NCBI GenBank assembly: GCA_034509925.1
Contig: CM067532.1
Span: 7,310,642 to 7,374,641, forward strand
Length of the DNA stretch: 64,000 nucleotides
From: Hirudinaria manillensis
Taxonomy: Eukaryota; Annelida; Clitellata; Hirudinida; Hirudinidae
Direction: 5' to 3'
Below the pieces are notes generated by a model. It was not told the origin of the DNA. It saw nothing but the letters and a program-made list of their open reading frames with translations, and ran no database searches. Positions 1 to 19,152 of this stretch are shown one piece after another. The translations under genes and the position numbers were made by a program. The stretch's first letter is position 1, and the number at the start of each line of letters is the position of its first letter.

Positions 1-2646
1 GTTTTTTCTTTTCAAATTCATTTTCAAATTCGCTGGAAAATTGAAAAGAAAATCCTCGGGATGGAAAAATGAAGTCGACGACGGCCCAGAGGGGCATCCA
101 ACCCCCCCTTATGGAATCCGCCGTGGGTTTTTTTTTATTTCTCTCGAGTTCCATCAACTCCCGACTGTTTCCATAGCTGTTCCAGCGGTTCTTAATTTTC
201 CACAAACGCTTCGATGGACTTGGAATCCGTTCATGCGAATCCATGCATGAGTGGAGAAAGGAGAGTCTTTGTCCTTTTCAATTAGATTTTATTCAAACCT
301 CAGATTGTATTTGTTCATTAAGATTAAATTAATTAAATATTTTTATAAATAATAACCAATTATTATTTATTTAATTTATTAAGGCATTAATTTAATAAAG
401 TTTAAAAAAATGTACAAAAGAATTGCAATCCAATTGAAAATAAGCAGAAACAAAAATTCTAATTGAACCAACAATCCGTGTCCATGGGACTGAGATTTAA
501 TTCCCTTTAATGAACCACGTTTATGTTATCCGTTGGATTTAAAAAAATGTTAACTTGTTTGGAATTATTTTAATTAATTAATTAATTAATTGTTATTAAT
601 CATTAACAATTAAATATAAATATTAATCAATTAATTAATATTAATTCTATGTTATTACATGAACTGATTTACATACCCAATCCAATTCAAAGTCTAAAAT
701 GCTTAAGGATTATTTTTGAAAGACCAGTTTCTGATAGGAATTACATATTAAGGATTAAGTAACTATTATCTCTTGGGTTTTTTTTAAATATTTCTTTAGC
801 AACTGTCATCAACATCGTCATCGTCACATCGTCCTCAAGGTCATCATCTTCATTACCATATCAGCATTAAGTCTGTTGTCATCGAAGACATCATCATCAT
901 CATCGTCATCGTCGTCCTCATCATCATCATCGTGATGTAACGATTATTAGTTATATGCATCAAAAATGCTCTAATATCATGAGATTGTTGCATTAAATAA
1001 TTGTAAATTCGTCATGTCCTCATTAAATATTCATGTCCTCATTAAATATTCATGCAATTGAATATTCAACTCCCATGGAATTTCGTCTCTTTTTCACACA
1101 CAAACACAAAGATAAAAAACATTATAAACTGTAAAAACAGGATTCGATGCGATCCTGACAACAACACGATACGACATTTTCTGAAATTAATATTAAAATT
1201 CGAATTAATTGCGATGAAATTTTCTTAAGTCCGATTTCAACAACCTAGTGAAAAGTTGGAAATCAAAATTTAGAGAGAAAAATAGTTTTCCAGGATTGAA
1301 GAGAACGGTTGGCGCTGATTGATTGATCTCGGATCAATTGATTGTTTTCACGATCGATCAAGACGGCTCAATATAGCTCAATCAAAATGGAGTGATGAGC
1401 CAAGCAACAACAGACTCGTGTTTCTGCAGACGAACGATAAGTGAAGGAAACTTCCCGAAACTTTTCCTCCTCTGGAGTCGAGGAAAAAATGCTCCGATGA
1501 TGGATAGATGCCCGCCGACGAAGATGACGAGGATGATGGCATTTCAATTATTGCCATCAATTCTCTTCGGCCAGATCTCGGCAAACTGTGCCAGTGTGGT
1601 CTTCAATTTACTGCAACATACCGCAGCTGTTGATCGCAAATGCGAGAAGATTTTCCAGTTTCCAGCATTCAGGAAGTTCGGTCATTATTGGATGGAGGTC
1701 TTTTCCAGAACATTGATTGGTCGAATCCTGGAAAATTCTTTCAAAAGAGAAAAAAAAATTTTTTTCTCCTTTCAAAAATGTTCCCGCAGCCAATTTCTTG
1801 ACAGACACGCAAAGCTAACGAAGACTCTGTCCAAGGAAGAAGCGTAAACATTTCGCTCTCTGATTTCATGTGGAAAGCCTGGATTTCGAGCAGAGTCGGC
1901 GTCCGGAGTTGGGTTGATGAGAGTGGTCGAAAACACCCCGACGGAGTAGTAGCTGCATCCCTAGCAGAGACTTTACCAATCAATTGATGTTTTGTCCGAC
2001 CGAAGAAAGAGTCGCGAGTAATCTCATTGGACGTCAAGGAGTGCATATCTGCCAATGATTTATGGCAGCGTCCTAGAAGCATGAATCGAAAATTTCTCGG
2101 TAACCGATCACGCGTTCCGAGCCGGGGTTGGCACGCTTTCTGATGGCGTCGTGGAAGTTTTATCGGACCTTATTACTTCCTTTTAAAAATTCTTCCTCCG
2201 CCGCTCCCCGGGGAAATTATGGGGCCTTCTTTCTGTTTGAATCGGCCATTTAAGGGACCTCGTAGCAGTAGCGCAGAACGCTAGATGCCAAATCATGCAA
2301 AGTCCTTCGAATGTAACGAGACAAATGGCACTAAAACAAGTTTGCGACCATCCCTCCGTCGACATTAAACCTACCCGGGTTCGCAATTTATGACCGGACC
2401 GCGTCACCTTCACACTGTGACCGAGGGAAACTTTCCTGGAAAAAGTCTTTTAAATTCCTTTTTTCCTTCTTCATCTCAGGAGTGGATCAATCGATGTTGT
2501 CTTCCATCTGTCAGGCGACTAACGAGAGTTTAGAATCTCCTCCGTCGGTTCTCGAATTTCCATTTCAATAAGCGTTCTCATCGATGCTCATTTGTAATTG
2601 TAGGTGGCTGGCCTTTTCTTTTATCCCCTTTATTTATTTTTTTACG

Positions 2647-2682
<36 letters not shown>

Positions 2683-4691
2683 TTATTATTATTATTATTA
2701 TTATTCTGTCTTTGCATTTTTGATTTATTTCGAGAGGCTCCGAAGTTTTATTAAGAAGTCCCTGCGCGGATTAAACATCATAATTTTCGAGGAGGTGATT
2801 ATAAAACAGCATTAACCGGGGTCTCGGTTATGGCTTTTGGCATATCACTTGGAATGATTTAATTAATCTCACCACGACTGGAAGTGGAAAAACCACCTGA
2901 CAGCCTGAACGGAGTCGGGCTGCCAGATGCGCCGCGCCCCCTCTGAAAGATGTTGACATTTCGTGCTCATTGGCTCCCCAGGGGACTTAGTTTGGCGCCT
3001 GCCTTCCCTATCACGACAATCTGTTTGCCGTCGAATCGTTCGATAATTTGGGCATCTCTCCGTGGCACGTAATGCCGTTCGGTTTGAGAAATGCACGATC
3101 CGGTGCAGTTCTCGGGTCGAACTTTGAACCTATCCGGTCTTTCTTATGGCAATTTAGTGCCTCCATCTCGGTTTAAATGTAAAATGTTTGTTCGCCTGAC
3201 GTCGGCGCTGAAAGGGGTAATGCAAATTCCATTTCATAAAATTTTCAAAGGATTCGTGATAGACGCCCGTTCTAGGTATTGGCAGTTACGAGCACAGCAA
3301 CAACAACAACAGGAACAACGTCGACGACAACAACGACGACGGCATCACAAGCACACCAGGTCTTGTAATCAGCAGCCAATAGGAACTTGAAAAAAGGGTA
3401 GACCGCTGAGAAAATTACTCACAGAATCAAGTCTATTCTCGGCCTTTCAAGACAGACCCTTTGTTTAATTCGATGTTTGCGATCTGCAGAGAGGTAGCAA
3501 TTTGGCAGGCAGTGCCATGTCCCCTGTAATGACTCGGACATGACTACTTGATATTTTCGGCTCCAAAGCGGTGTCATAGGCCCAGGAAATTGCTCTCCTG
3601 TTGGCACGCAGGGAGACCATTAAAATAGTTCCATCCTTTTCTCTAATCTATCCAGCCTCTTGTCTCCTTTAATTCGCATTCCGCTCTCGTTAATTTTCCA
3701 CGGACGATGATGATGACGATGACGATAATGGTGATGGTGATAATGTTGATGATGATGAATGCCACGATGATCCCCAGATCTCAGGAGATGCTGCAGCAAT
3801 CCTCGGGCATGATAACGTTGCGGTCGGTGTATTCTTTAGGTTAATGTGGGAATGTAATCAAGTAATTAAGACGCCTAATTTCCTACTCGGAATCTCCGCC
3901 AGACGGCATTCGTCACCATAAAACACGGCCGGTTCACTTACTCCTCCATGAGCTGATTTACGATCTCCATCTTGAAATGATGGCTTCCTCCCTGAAACTT
4001 TCTGGCACTTTAAGAACCCCTCGATTAATTGGGCTCCATCACTGCTAAATGCTAATCTAACATCCTTAATGTCGGCTGACTGCATCAGCAACAAAAAAAA
4101 AGGGGATGGGAGAGATGGTAATACTGAAGAAGATAAGAGAGGTATCACTGGCTAAGACGAAGACGACGACGATGATGATGACGACGACTACCAGGAGGAG
4201 GAAAGATTTAAAGAGGGCACATTCTTTCCCCAAATTCCTGAGCACCGGAGGCGCGGTTGTGACAATTAAGAGGGCATCGTTTTTTAAACCAAACGAGAAA
4301 CTTTGTTGGCCCCTTGGAACGCATCCTTGTACAACCCCGGTTGGTCGCAGGGCAACCGAGGCAAATATAAGCAAGTCTGTTTATCAGCGATTGGTTTTTT
4401 TTTGCATTTTTAATGTCTCTTTTATTCTGTCCTTCCTCTTTCTTTTTTCTACTCCATGGATGCTTTCTAATGCAATCTGATGCTCCCCTAATTAAGCCCC
4501 TTACCACTCGATTTTATCTGCTGTACCATCCGACAACTTTCCGAATAAATCTTGTCGGGATAAAAAAAAATACTTTTGTTTACAGAGAGAATTTATTATC
4601 ATTTTATTCCTTCAAATTCAGTTGTAATTTACAACGGAACGTCTCGAAGATGGTGATGGCGATGATGATGACGATATTAATGATGACGATA

Positions 4692-4741
<50 letters not shown>

Positions 4742-5236
4742 AATAATGATGATAATGATGATGATGATGACGACAATCAAAGAGGAAGAAAGGAATATTT
4801 TCTAATTCTGTGCAATCTCCTCATCTGAGCAGTAAAAGGGCGAAATTAATATTCGGGATTTGTTACGATCAGAAGGGTGGAAAAAGTCTCGAGCTGGAAA
4901 GAGACATGGAAGCGATTTATGATGGCGTCAGATGGTCTGCTAATCAGGAAGCGGAGCGTACCATTCTGAAAGAATATTGCAAGTTAATAAATCGTTCACC
5001 TCTCCAGCAATAGTATATTTCATGCTCCTCTATTGAGCGTGTTTTCAAGACGCCAACAGTTGACTTTTCTCGCTTCTTCGAGCCGAGTTTCGAACATATC
5101 ATCTCCATCATTACCGTTGTCATCGTCATCATCATCATCGTCGTCATCATTATCGTCGTCGTCATCATCATCGTCGTCGTCGTCATCGTGGCACGTGATG
5201 TTCGGGGAGAGATGAACATCTTCCGCTTTTATCCAG
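1..5236. other. Non-coding stretch upstream of the first visible Musashi exon
   Basis: No exon with convincing splice sites is seen on either strand. Since the first recognisable Musashi exon (5237) begins inside the second RRM, the upstream exons must lie before this window or be missed here, so most of this stretch is probably Musashi intron. It holds an ATT tract (about 2649-2705), a CAA/CGA-rich patch (3296-3340), long GAT/GAC runs (3705-3760, 4650-4775), TCA/TCG runs (880-935, 5105-5190) and a direct repeat of about 21 bp near 1012-1052. The long acidic or poly-Ser/Met reading frames here are by-products of these triplet repeats, not genes. Confidence 0.6.
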
Positions 5237-11641
<6,405 letters not shown>

Positions 11642-13780
11642 ACCCCTTTTCCTGGCGTTCTTTTATTTTCCATTCGTTCGTTCGTTCATTCATTCATTCA
11701 TTTCTTCCTTCATTCGTATTCCTCATTGATTGTTTTATATTCTCACGATAATGAAAAGTCGAGGGTGACGTCACTCGCGAGACGATGACGTCATTAAAAG
11801 GAGACCCAATTAAACGGGTTGCCAAGAGGCAGGAGAAGAGACCGAAAAATGGGGAATTTTTTTGACCTTAGTGACCTCCCCACCAACTACCCACGAGTGA
11901 GTAGAAATGAGTAGGAAATGTAAAATGCAAAGAGACTTAATCATCAAATTACATGCTGCTATTGATTGGACCATTCTTGGCAAGCATCCATCAAAGTTTG
12001 TCGTTTATGGAACAGAGGAAATTTCATGGACTTCGGAAGAGATATCCAGATAAATTACTCGTTTTGCACTATCCGTTACTCCGTGATTGTCGTATCCGAT
12101 GATGAAGATGATGATGATGATGATGATGTTGATTATGATTATGATGATGATGATGATTCTTCGACATTTGCGCGCTCGACTCATTCCAAAGTTCCCAATT
12201 ATCGACGTTGTTTTCGTTTGTAAATTATTTTGTTGTGAATATTTATTTTAAATAATTTTTTTTTTTCCAGCGCTTTTTGAGTCATTCGAAGATGTTTTAT
12301 TGTGTATCGAGAAGCAATAACGGTTTCTTTAGAGTGACTTGTTTGTAAATAATCTTCTATTTTCTTAAACTTTATTCCCACGGTCGTTTCTCAATTGACA
12401 TCCAACGCTTAGCAATAAAAAGTCGAGGCAATAGTTTTATTGCGTGCATGGAATTTCTTTCTATTGACAATCTTGTCCGACACATCGTGTGTGTGGCGCA
12501 TTCTCTTGTGTGCTTCTTGTTTTTCAAAGTTTCTGAGCGACCCTGTTGCCAACATCTGAGGAAGGATCGAGAAAATCAACTTAACAAAGATACAGAAACA
12601 AACAAACAAAAAAAAAAACAACAACAAACAGATACAACAACAAAAAAAAAGACATTGGCCATCTTTCACGTTACTTAATTATTTGTCTACATCACGTGTC
12701 TTCACATTGGTTGCGAGTCCTTAGCAACCGTAACGACGGAGCTGAGTGCGATTCTCGTAATCTCGATTTTAATTTACGTCTTTTGTAAATGTTGTAAACT
12801 GTTAATAACAAAAAAACGAAAAAAAGAAAAAAAACATGAGGAGATCAATTTCCGTTTCCATCGACCGCCATTTTTTATCTCAAGTTGGATTGAATTACTG
12901 AAGTTTTCTTGATTTATATCTTGGAAATTTGTCTGCACTCGTCACCTGCAACTGATCACATTGATTTTATTTCTTCGACGGTTGTCATTCAATGTTGTTA
13001 TTATTGTTGTTGTTGTTGTTGTTGTTTTGCTTCCTGCATTTATATCTTCGTTTCCCTACCTTCCAGCTTTGTACATGGCATTTTACGATAACTTTTTTAC
13101 CAGGTAACATCCCACCTCCCGATCCTAAAATCCCATCCTATTCCTTCATTCATTCATTCCTTCCTTTCTTGCACTTATGTGTCTCCACATTTGAGCAGAT
13201 TATTTTCGATTGTTTTGGTTTGTTTCCTCTGCAAAATCATTTTGTATTCGTCGATTTGATTTGAAATATATTTGATATCGCAGTTTCAGTGTCTCTATTT
13301 GACCAGCGCCGAGTTTGTTTTGAATGGAAAAACAGCGGGAGACCAGGCAGACGGACGCATTAAGTCTGAAAAGCTCAATTTAATTCTAAAACTTAATTCC
13401 TTTAATTAATTGCTTTTAAAATCTCCAAATTCTTCACAAATTACGGAATGAATTTGTTTACGTTTCAAGGCCTACAGTGTAGGGTTTGGTTAGTCATCGC
13501 ACATCTGTTCTGTTCGCCATCTGCAATTGCAAATGCATGAAAGGTGTGACACGTACAAACTATGAAACGTTGGACTGCAATTGAATTCACTCGAATAACG
13601 TATAAAAATATTTCAAACTTGAATTAACCCTCTAAAAGGACCGGTGAATATCTGAGGTTTTGCCTAAAAAAAAGTTGTTTTTGCGATTGGAAAATTTGGT
13701 TTTGAGTTGAAATTTGAATTCAGTCGTTTGTTCAATCGCTAATCTGGTTTCATATCGGACTTTGCAGAAAACCTGTCAAA
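11642..13780 (+). other. Musashi 3' UTR and intergenic region before the BAR-domain gene
   Basis: Follows the Musashi stop. Contains TTCG/TTCA tetranucleotide runs (11675-11705), GAT/GATGAT runs (12095-12155), poly-A-rich CAA stretches (12600-12650), a TGT/TTG run (12995-13025) and an AATAAA at 12414-12419 that could end the Musashi mRNA. No further protein-coding exon is recognised. The promoter of the next gene should lie toward 13300-13780, but no clear TATA box is seen. Confidence 0.5.
12414..12419 (+). promoter_or_regulatory. Possible poly(A) signal of Musashi
   Basis: AATAAA about 770 bp after the stop codon. It is one of few candidates on this strand, but Musashi 3' UTRs are often longer, so the real end may be elsewhere. 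Confidence 0.35.
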
Positions 13781-14209
13781 ATGGATTTTAAAAAACTGGC
13801 AAGTGGTGCTGAAACTCTGTTCAACAGAGCAAAGCAGGTAACCCATTTAAAAAAAAAATAATTCTTTTGAATTTATAGAACGAATGAAACTGTATATTGC
13901 CATTATATTCATTTTGTATCCTTAAAATTAGTTTTAATATTAGTTTGAAATGTTGCAGTTTACAGAGGAGAAATTAGGTCACTCAGAAAAGACAGAATAT
14001 GATCCTGCCTTCCAAGAGATGATAGACAATGCTGACAAAGTAAAACACTGGACTGAGAAGATCATCAAAGATATTGAAGCAGTTCTCCAGCCAAACCAGG
14101 GTGAGGAAACAAACAAAGTGCCATCTGTTGTCATTAAAATTTGATTATTTATTTACAAATTATATTGTGAAAGCATTTGTCACCCGTTACTAAGTTACAG
14201 TATTAGTAG

Positions 14210-14245
<36 letters not shown>

Positions 14246-17176
14246 TATCTCTAAATACCTAAAGATTACTAATTATATTATTAATTAATAATTAATTAAA
14301 CGATTAATATTAAATAATATTCGACAACAAAGCTGCCAGATTGGAAGACTTCCTGACAGAGAAACTGCAGTCTTACAAATGCAGTCACCCTTCTGAAGTT
14401 GAAACACTAGGACAAACGTTGCTTGATGCTGCTGTTGGCCTTGGACCATCGACGCCATTTGGTGGACAATTAATTTGTTTACTTATTTATTAAATGTTAT
14501 TTAATTTTAATTTTAATTTTTAATTTAAATTAATTTTATTTATCAGGTAACTGATATTGGTTAATTATTTATGGTCCCTTATGTTGTCATGTAATTTTGG
14601 TTCTCTCTTTCACCGTAATGGATTAGCTTGGAATGATAAATGATTAGATACGGTTATTTATATCAGTAATATTATTTAATAATAATAAATATAAATTATA
14701 ATTAATAATTATTTAATCAGATTGATAAGGATTGTTTTGGCCTGATAAACCCTAACCAAGTGATAAGCAATTGAATTTGATTTGCACTTAACTTATTGTT
14801 AATAAGTTGTTATTGTTAATTAATTATTTATTTATTTATTTAAAAACTATTAAAAATAAAAACTGAAATCTTTATTTAAAGGAGTCGTTCTGAACAAATG
14901 TGGAGAGGCAGAAGTAAAAGTTGCGGACGCCTGGAAAATCTTCACTGAAAAAGTCATTGAAGAGGTTTTGCTTCCATTGAATAATTTCCTCGATAAGGAC
15001 ATAAAGGCCATATGGGTTGGCAACTTTGTTTCTTTTATATTAATAAAATGATTAATATATTATAATAATTATTATTATTATAGATTTAAATAATATTAGT
15101 TATCATTATATATTACTATACAATATTACAATTATTAAAGAATATTGATTATCATCATAAATCGTAGTAATTATAATTATTGTGTAATATTATATAATTA
15201 GCTTTGAATAATTATTATATTATAAATATTATTATCCTGATTATTGATTTTAAAATATTAAATTGTTATGCTGACAGAAAGAACGCAAAAGTTTGGACAC
15301 CAAGCGCCTGGATTTGGATGTGGCCAAAGGAAAACTCAAGAAACTCACTGCTCATGGAAAAGAAGCCGTTGGATATCATAATTTCGGATATAATAATTTT
15401 GCATATCATAATTTTGGATATCATAATTTTTTATATAATAATTTTGGATATAATAATTTTGCATATCATAATTTTGGATGTAATAGTTTTTGATATAATA
15501 ACTTTTTGGTATGATACTTTTGGATATAATGCTTTCGTATATGATAGTTTAGGATGCAATGTTGCTGCGAATTGTTATTACTTATATTTTTGTTAAAAAG
15601 GTTACGTACGACTGCACATAATTATTTATGTATTATTTTAATTTATATATTATTATGCAATAAGTAATTGTTTTTAAAAATAATTTTAATATTTATTGAA
15701 ATATTACTTTAATTTATTCTTGCATGTCTTTCTCTTACTTCCAAGTAGGATCCCAACACGTTGCTCAAGGTGAACATATTTTTTTAAGAAATTATTTCGA
15801 ACTTAATGCTGATAAAATACGCCTAAAATATATCGATTAATTGCGACTGCTCTGAATAATTTATTGGCCAATTGAACGTTAAATGTCATAAATAAAACAT
15901 TAAATGTCATAAATTTAACAAAAAAATAATTTTTAAATTTAGTTATATATGTAATAACGACATCAATTTATGTTTATATTATAATTTAACTGAGATATAA
16001 ATTATTTATTTATCCTAACCAATGACCTGCGTACTGAAAAGAACCAAACGAACGTTACCAATTAATGTACTAACGAACGTCAAGTACATTACTTGATTAA
16101 ATTATTAAAATAAATTATTTTAAAATTAAAGATCAAATATAAATATTTCAGGCAGAGGAAGAGTTGAAAGCTGTTCAGGCAGATTTCGACAAACATTTGG
16201 AAACCACGAAGACACTTCTTGAAGGACTCGACAATGTTCAGGTTTGTGGATTGTTGTTGTATGTTTGTTGTTGTTGTTTGTTTGTTGTTGTAGTTGTAGG
16301 TATTTTGTGGATAATCCAGGACATTTTTATTTTTATTTAATAGTTAAAATTATTTAAAATATTCACCAAAATCATTAACCACCTTTGATTAAGATTACTC
16401 ATTACCATCAGATTAAATACCATCCTAGATTTAATATTTGTATTATCTTGCATTTATTTTATTTATAATATTTATCTTATCAAATATGATAGTTATAAGA
16501 CGTTTATTTAACCTCTATGATATCGCAATTCTCATTCGAAGTCTGCGAATGTTTATGTGTGTTTATTCCGATAATTTTTTACTGAAGAATCAATATTTTT
16601 GTATATTGAAAACAATTGGATCTTTGTTGAAGCATCTGCTTCCCTTTGTATTTATGTTTGTATGTATGCATTTATGTTTTTTCATACATTGTTGTTGTTG
16701 TTACGAAGAATGAATGAATCTTATGTTGCATAGTTTATTTATTTATTTATTTATTTTTTTTTGGATGTTATTATTTTTATAAAAATGTTATGTACTGTTG
16801 AACTTGAATAAAGAATCTGTTGAAATGTCAAGGATAACATTTATTATAACCAGACATAATTTAAATTTATATTATAATATGGTATAATGTTATACTATGG
16901 CTTTGTCATGAGTTCAAGCCAGGAGAAATAATGATTTTACTGACGATTACTTACTTATTTGTTACTAATTATAAATATTCATCTATTTAGTTATTATTTG
17001 TTACTAATTATAAATATTCATCTATTTATTTATTATTAATAATTTATTGTATAATTATTAATTATAATGTTTAATTATTCCAAATATTATAGGACGACCA
17101 CATTGGCATCATGAACTCTTTCCACCGAGCTCAGGCAGAATATTTCCAGAAGTGCGCAGAGGTTCTCAAGACCTAA
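13781..17176 (+). CDS. Endophilin-B-like BAR-domain protein lacking an SH3 domain
   Basis: Endophilin-B proteins bind and curve membranes through an N-terminal amphipathic helix and a BAR dimer. Eight exons join in phase: 13781-13837, 13959-14100, 14333-14461, 14882-15015, 15278-15367, 15749-15769 (a 21-bp microexon), 16152-16241, 17093-17176; product 248 aa. The start MDFKKLASGAETLFNRAKQ matches SH3GLB1 (MDFNVKKLAADAGTFLSRA), followed by FTEEKLG, KHWTEKI and VLQPN, again as in SH3GLB1. The region KERKSLDTKRLDLD matches KERKLLQNKRLDLD. The protein stops at CAEVLKT, at the end of the BAR domain; the linker and SH3 of usual endophilin B (about 365 aa) are absent, and a poly(A) signal follows within 200 bp. 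Donors after 15015 and 15367 (GTTGGC, GTTGGA) are weak. I infer a BAR-only paralogue. Confidence 0.9.
15368..15560 (+). repeat. 15-bp minisatellite directly after a BAR-gene exon, in frame with it
   Basis: Repeats of a 15-bp unit (GGATATCATAATTTT and variants) begin at the donor of the exon ending at 15367. They stay in frame, so retention of this intron would add a GYHNF/GYNNF/AYHNF repeat tail before a stop at about 15493. The repeats drift further downstream. Confidence 0.85.
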
Positions 17177-17375
17177 TTATTGCCTTGCAATTCTTTCCAA
17201 ATGCTTTGGAATTTCCAGAATGCAATCCAAGTGCATCATCCATTCACTTTCACTTTCACGCGTCTTTCCTTAACCTCCATTAAATTATAATTTATTCAAA
17301 CAATTCAGCACCTCTCTTGTGATCACGTGGTCGTTGTAGCTTGGATCTAATAGTCTTATGTGGGTTTATGGTGAC

Positions 17376-17381
17376 AATAAA
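17376..17381 (+). promoter_or_regulatory. Poly(A) signal of the BAR-domain gene
   Basis: AATAAA exactly 200 bp after the stop codon, followed by a GTTGATGATG stretch. Supports the view that transcription ends here with no SH3-coding exons downstream. Confidence 0.7.
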
Positions 17382-19146
17382 TGAATTGCTTTCCGTTGAT
17401 GATGATGATGATGATTATTATTATTATTTAAAATAATTTTTATTTTATTGGCATTTTATGAATTAATTCAATAAATTGTTTCCCACCAAATAAAAGGTTA
17501 GATTCAAACAACTTATTAATTCATTAATCAATTTATTAATATTAGGTTTGGTGACGTTTTTGATTAGCAAGAGCATCTCTAAACTGATGAGGAGCAATCA
17601 TCAGCTTTCAGAAGGAATGCAGAAGATTTGTTTTTTTAAACCATTTTTAAGGAATTATTTGAAAATTCAGTAAAATAACTTGCAGTTGAGATGTCTGGTC
17701 GGTCAGATTGGTTTTGGAAAGTTAATTGTTTAGAAAGGAGGACATGTATAGACAAATAGTTTAGGAAAGTTTCTAATTCTCTGGTCACCTGATAAATAAC
17801 TGCACTGCTCCAAATGGTACTTCCGGCATAATCTTTCAACGTGTCTCAGAAGGACATCCGCTTCAGTCTTGCTGGCATTTGAGTTGGTATCGCTTACTTT
17901 GTATATCGTTAGTATTTGATTTTTTTTTTGATTGTTTCCCAAATAGCTTCTAAAGAAAAATGACTTCCTAATCGTCTTGTGGGGAGACGATTAATTCTAA
18001 AAGTAAACAAAACAGCTCAAACAGATTTGATCAAAGCTTCGTGTGAAATAATTACCATACAAAACATTGAAGGTTCTTTTGCGGACAACATAAAAATGAA
18101 TAAAAATTGGCTACTGAATAATTCAAGAATGATCAAATAAAAAAAAAACAGGCTACTGAATAATTGATGAACGACCTGTGCAATATGGCTTCTTCCTGGC
18201 AAGAAACATGAAACAATGTACGGATATAATGAATTAGCAATGACCGGGTGAGTTCTAACATTTGACAGACATTACGCGGCTCTGTTAAATAGTTAATTAT
18301 TAATAATAAATGTAAATAGTTAATTAGCACCAAACTGGCCGTTGATTGGTTGAATTCATTCAACTGTGAAGAGCTAGAATTTCAAGAGTTTTCGACCTTT
18401 GTGTTTGCGTTGCTCCTTCCAAAATGGTTTCATCCTTCGTTCAAATCCTCGAGTCTGCTTTTCAATGTCAGATGTCGACAGATTTACAGATACGTACATA
18501 ATCCAGAAATTGGACTCAAGAGGTAATCCATCTTTTCATTGGACAGTATTTCACTTTCCATCAACCCTGCTCTTTGGACTTTCCAGTGAAGAGGCGTCCC
18601 TGTTCGCACCTGTGCCACTTCAAGACTCAAGGATGTTTTGTCACTTCAAGAAGAATAAATTCACTTCTAGGCAGATAAATTCCCCAATTCAAAACTTTTT
18701 GGGAATTTTCTTTAGGACGAGCGTTGTTCTTGTTGAAATTGATTTGGAATGAAATGAATTCTTCGGAAATTCCGAACAAAAACATTCAGTAAACCATCGA
18801 ATTCATTCATTCGTTCGTTCCACGGAAGTCTTCATCGTTGACTATGCAAAGGTCGAATGATGAGAAATGTGTCGATTCGATTGCCACCTCCGTCTTTCAA
18901 TTTGTCCGGTGGTTTTCTAATTTTTACGTGTCTTGAAAAGTTAAAAAACTGAAGATGTTGTAATACAATTTAATGGTGCATATCATGTATTATAATTTAG
19001 ATATAAAGTACAATATAATTATAATTTAAAATTACAATCTATTCTCAAATGAATTTGTTTCCTCATTTGCTTTGCGGAGATTGTTTTAAAGACTTAATGA
19101 ACCAATTTATATCCAACTAAATAATTAAATTAATTAATTGGCTATT
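17382..19146. other. Intergenic region between two convergent genes
   Basis: Lies between the 3' ends of the BAR gene (+) and the two-exon gene (-). AT-rich, with ATT tracts near 17400-17430 and tetranucleotide ATTC/TTCG runs near 18800. Short reading frames here (for example 18399-18752) lack codon-like composition, splice sites or recognisable motifs. I see nothing else. Confidence 0.5.
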
Positions 19147-19152
19147 TTTATT
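19147..19152 (-). promoter_or_regulatory. Poly(A) signal overlapping the stop codon
   Basis: On the minus strand the end reads CAA TAA AAA, so the AATAAA hexamer contains the TAA stop (19150-19148). If used, the 3' UTR would be only about 15-30 nt. Confidence 0.5.

Noticed and set aside
3091-3390. Frame with Gln/Arg run after KCKMFVRLT, which superficially recalls the Musashi RRM1 start CKMFIGGLS
   Set aside because: Only four or five residues agree; the rest has no RNP motifs, and it continues into a CAA/CGA repeat.
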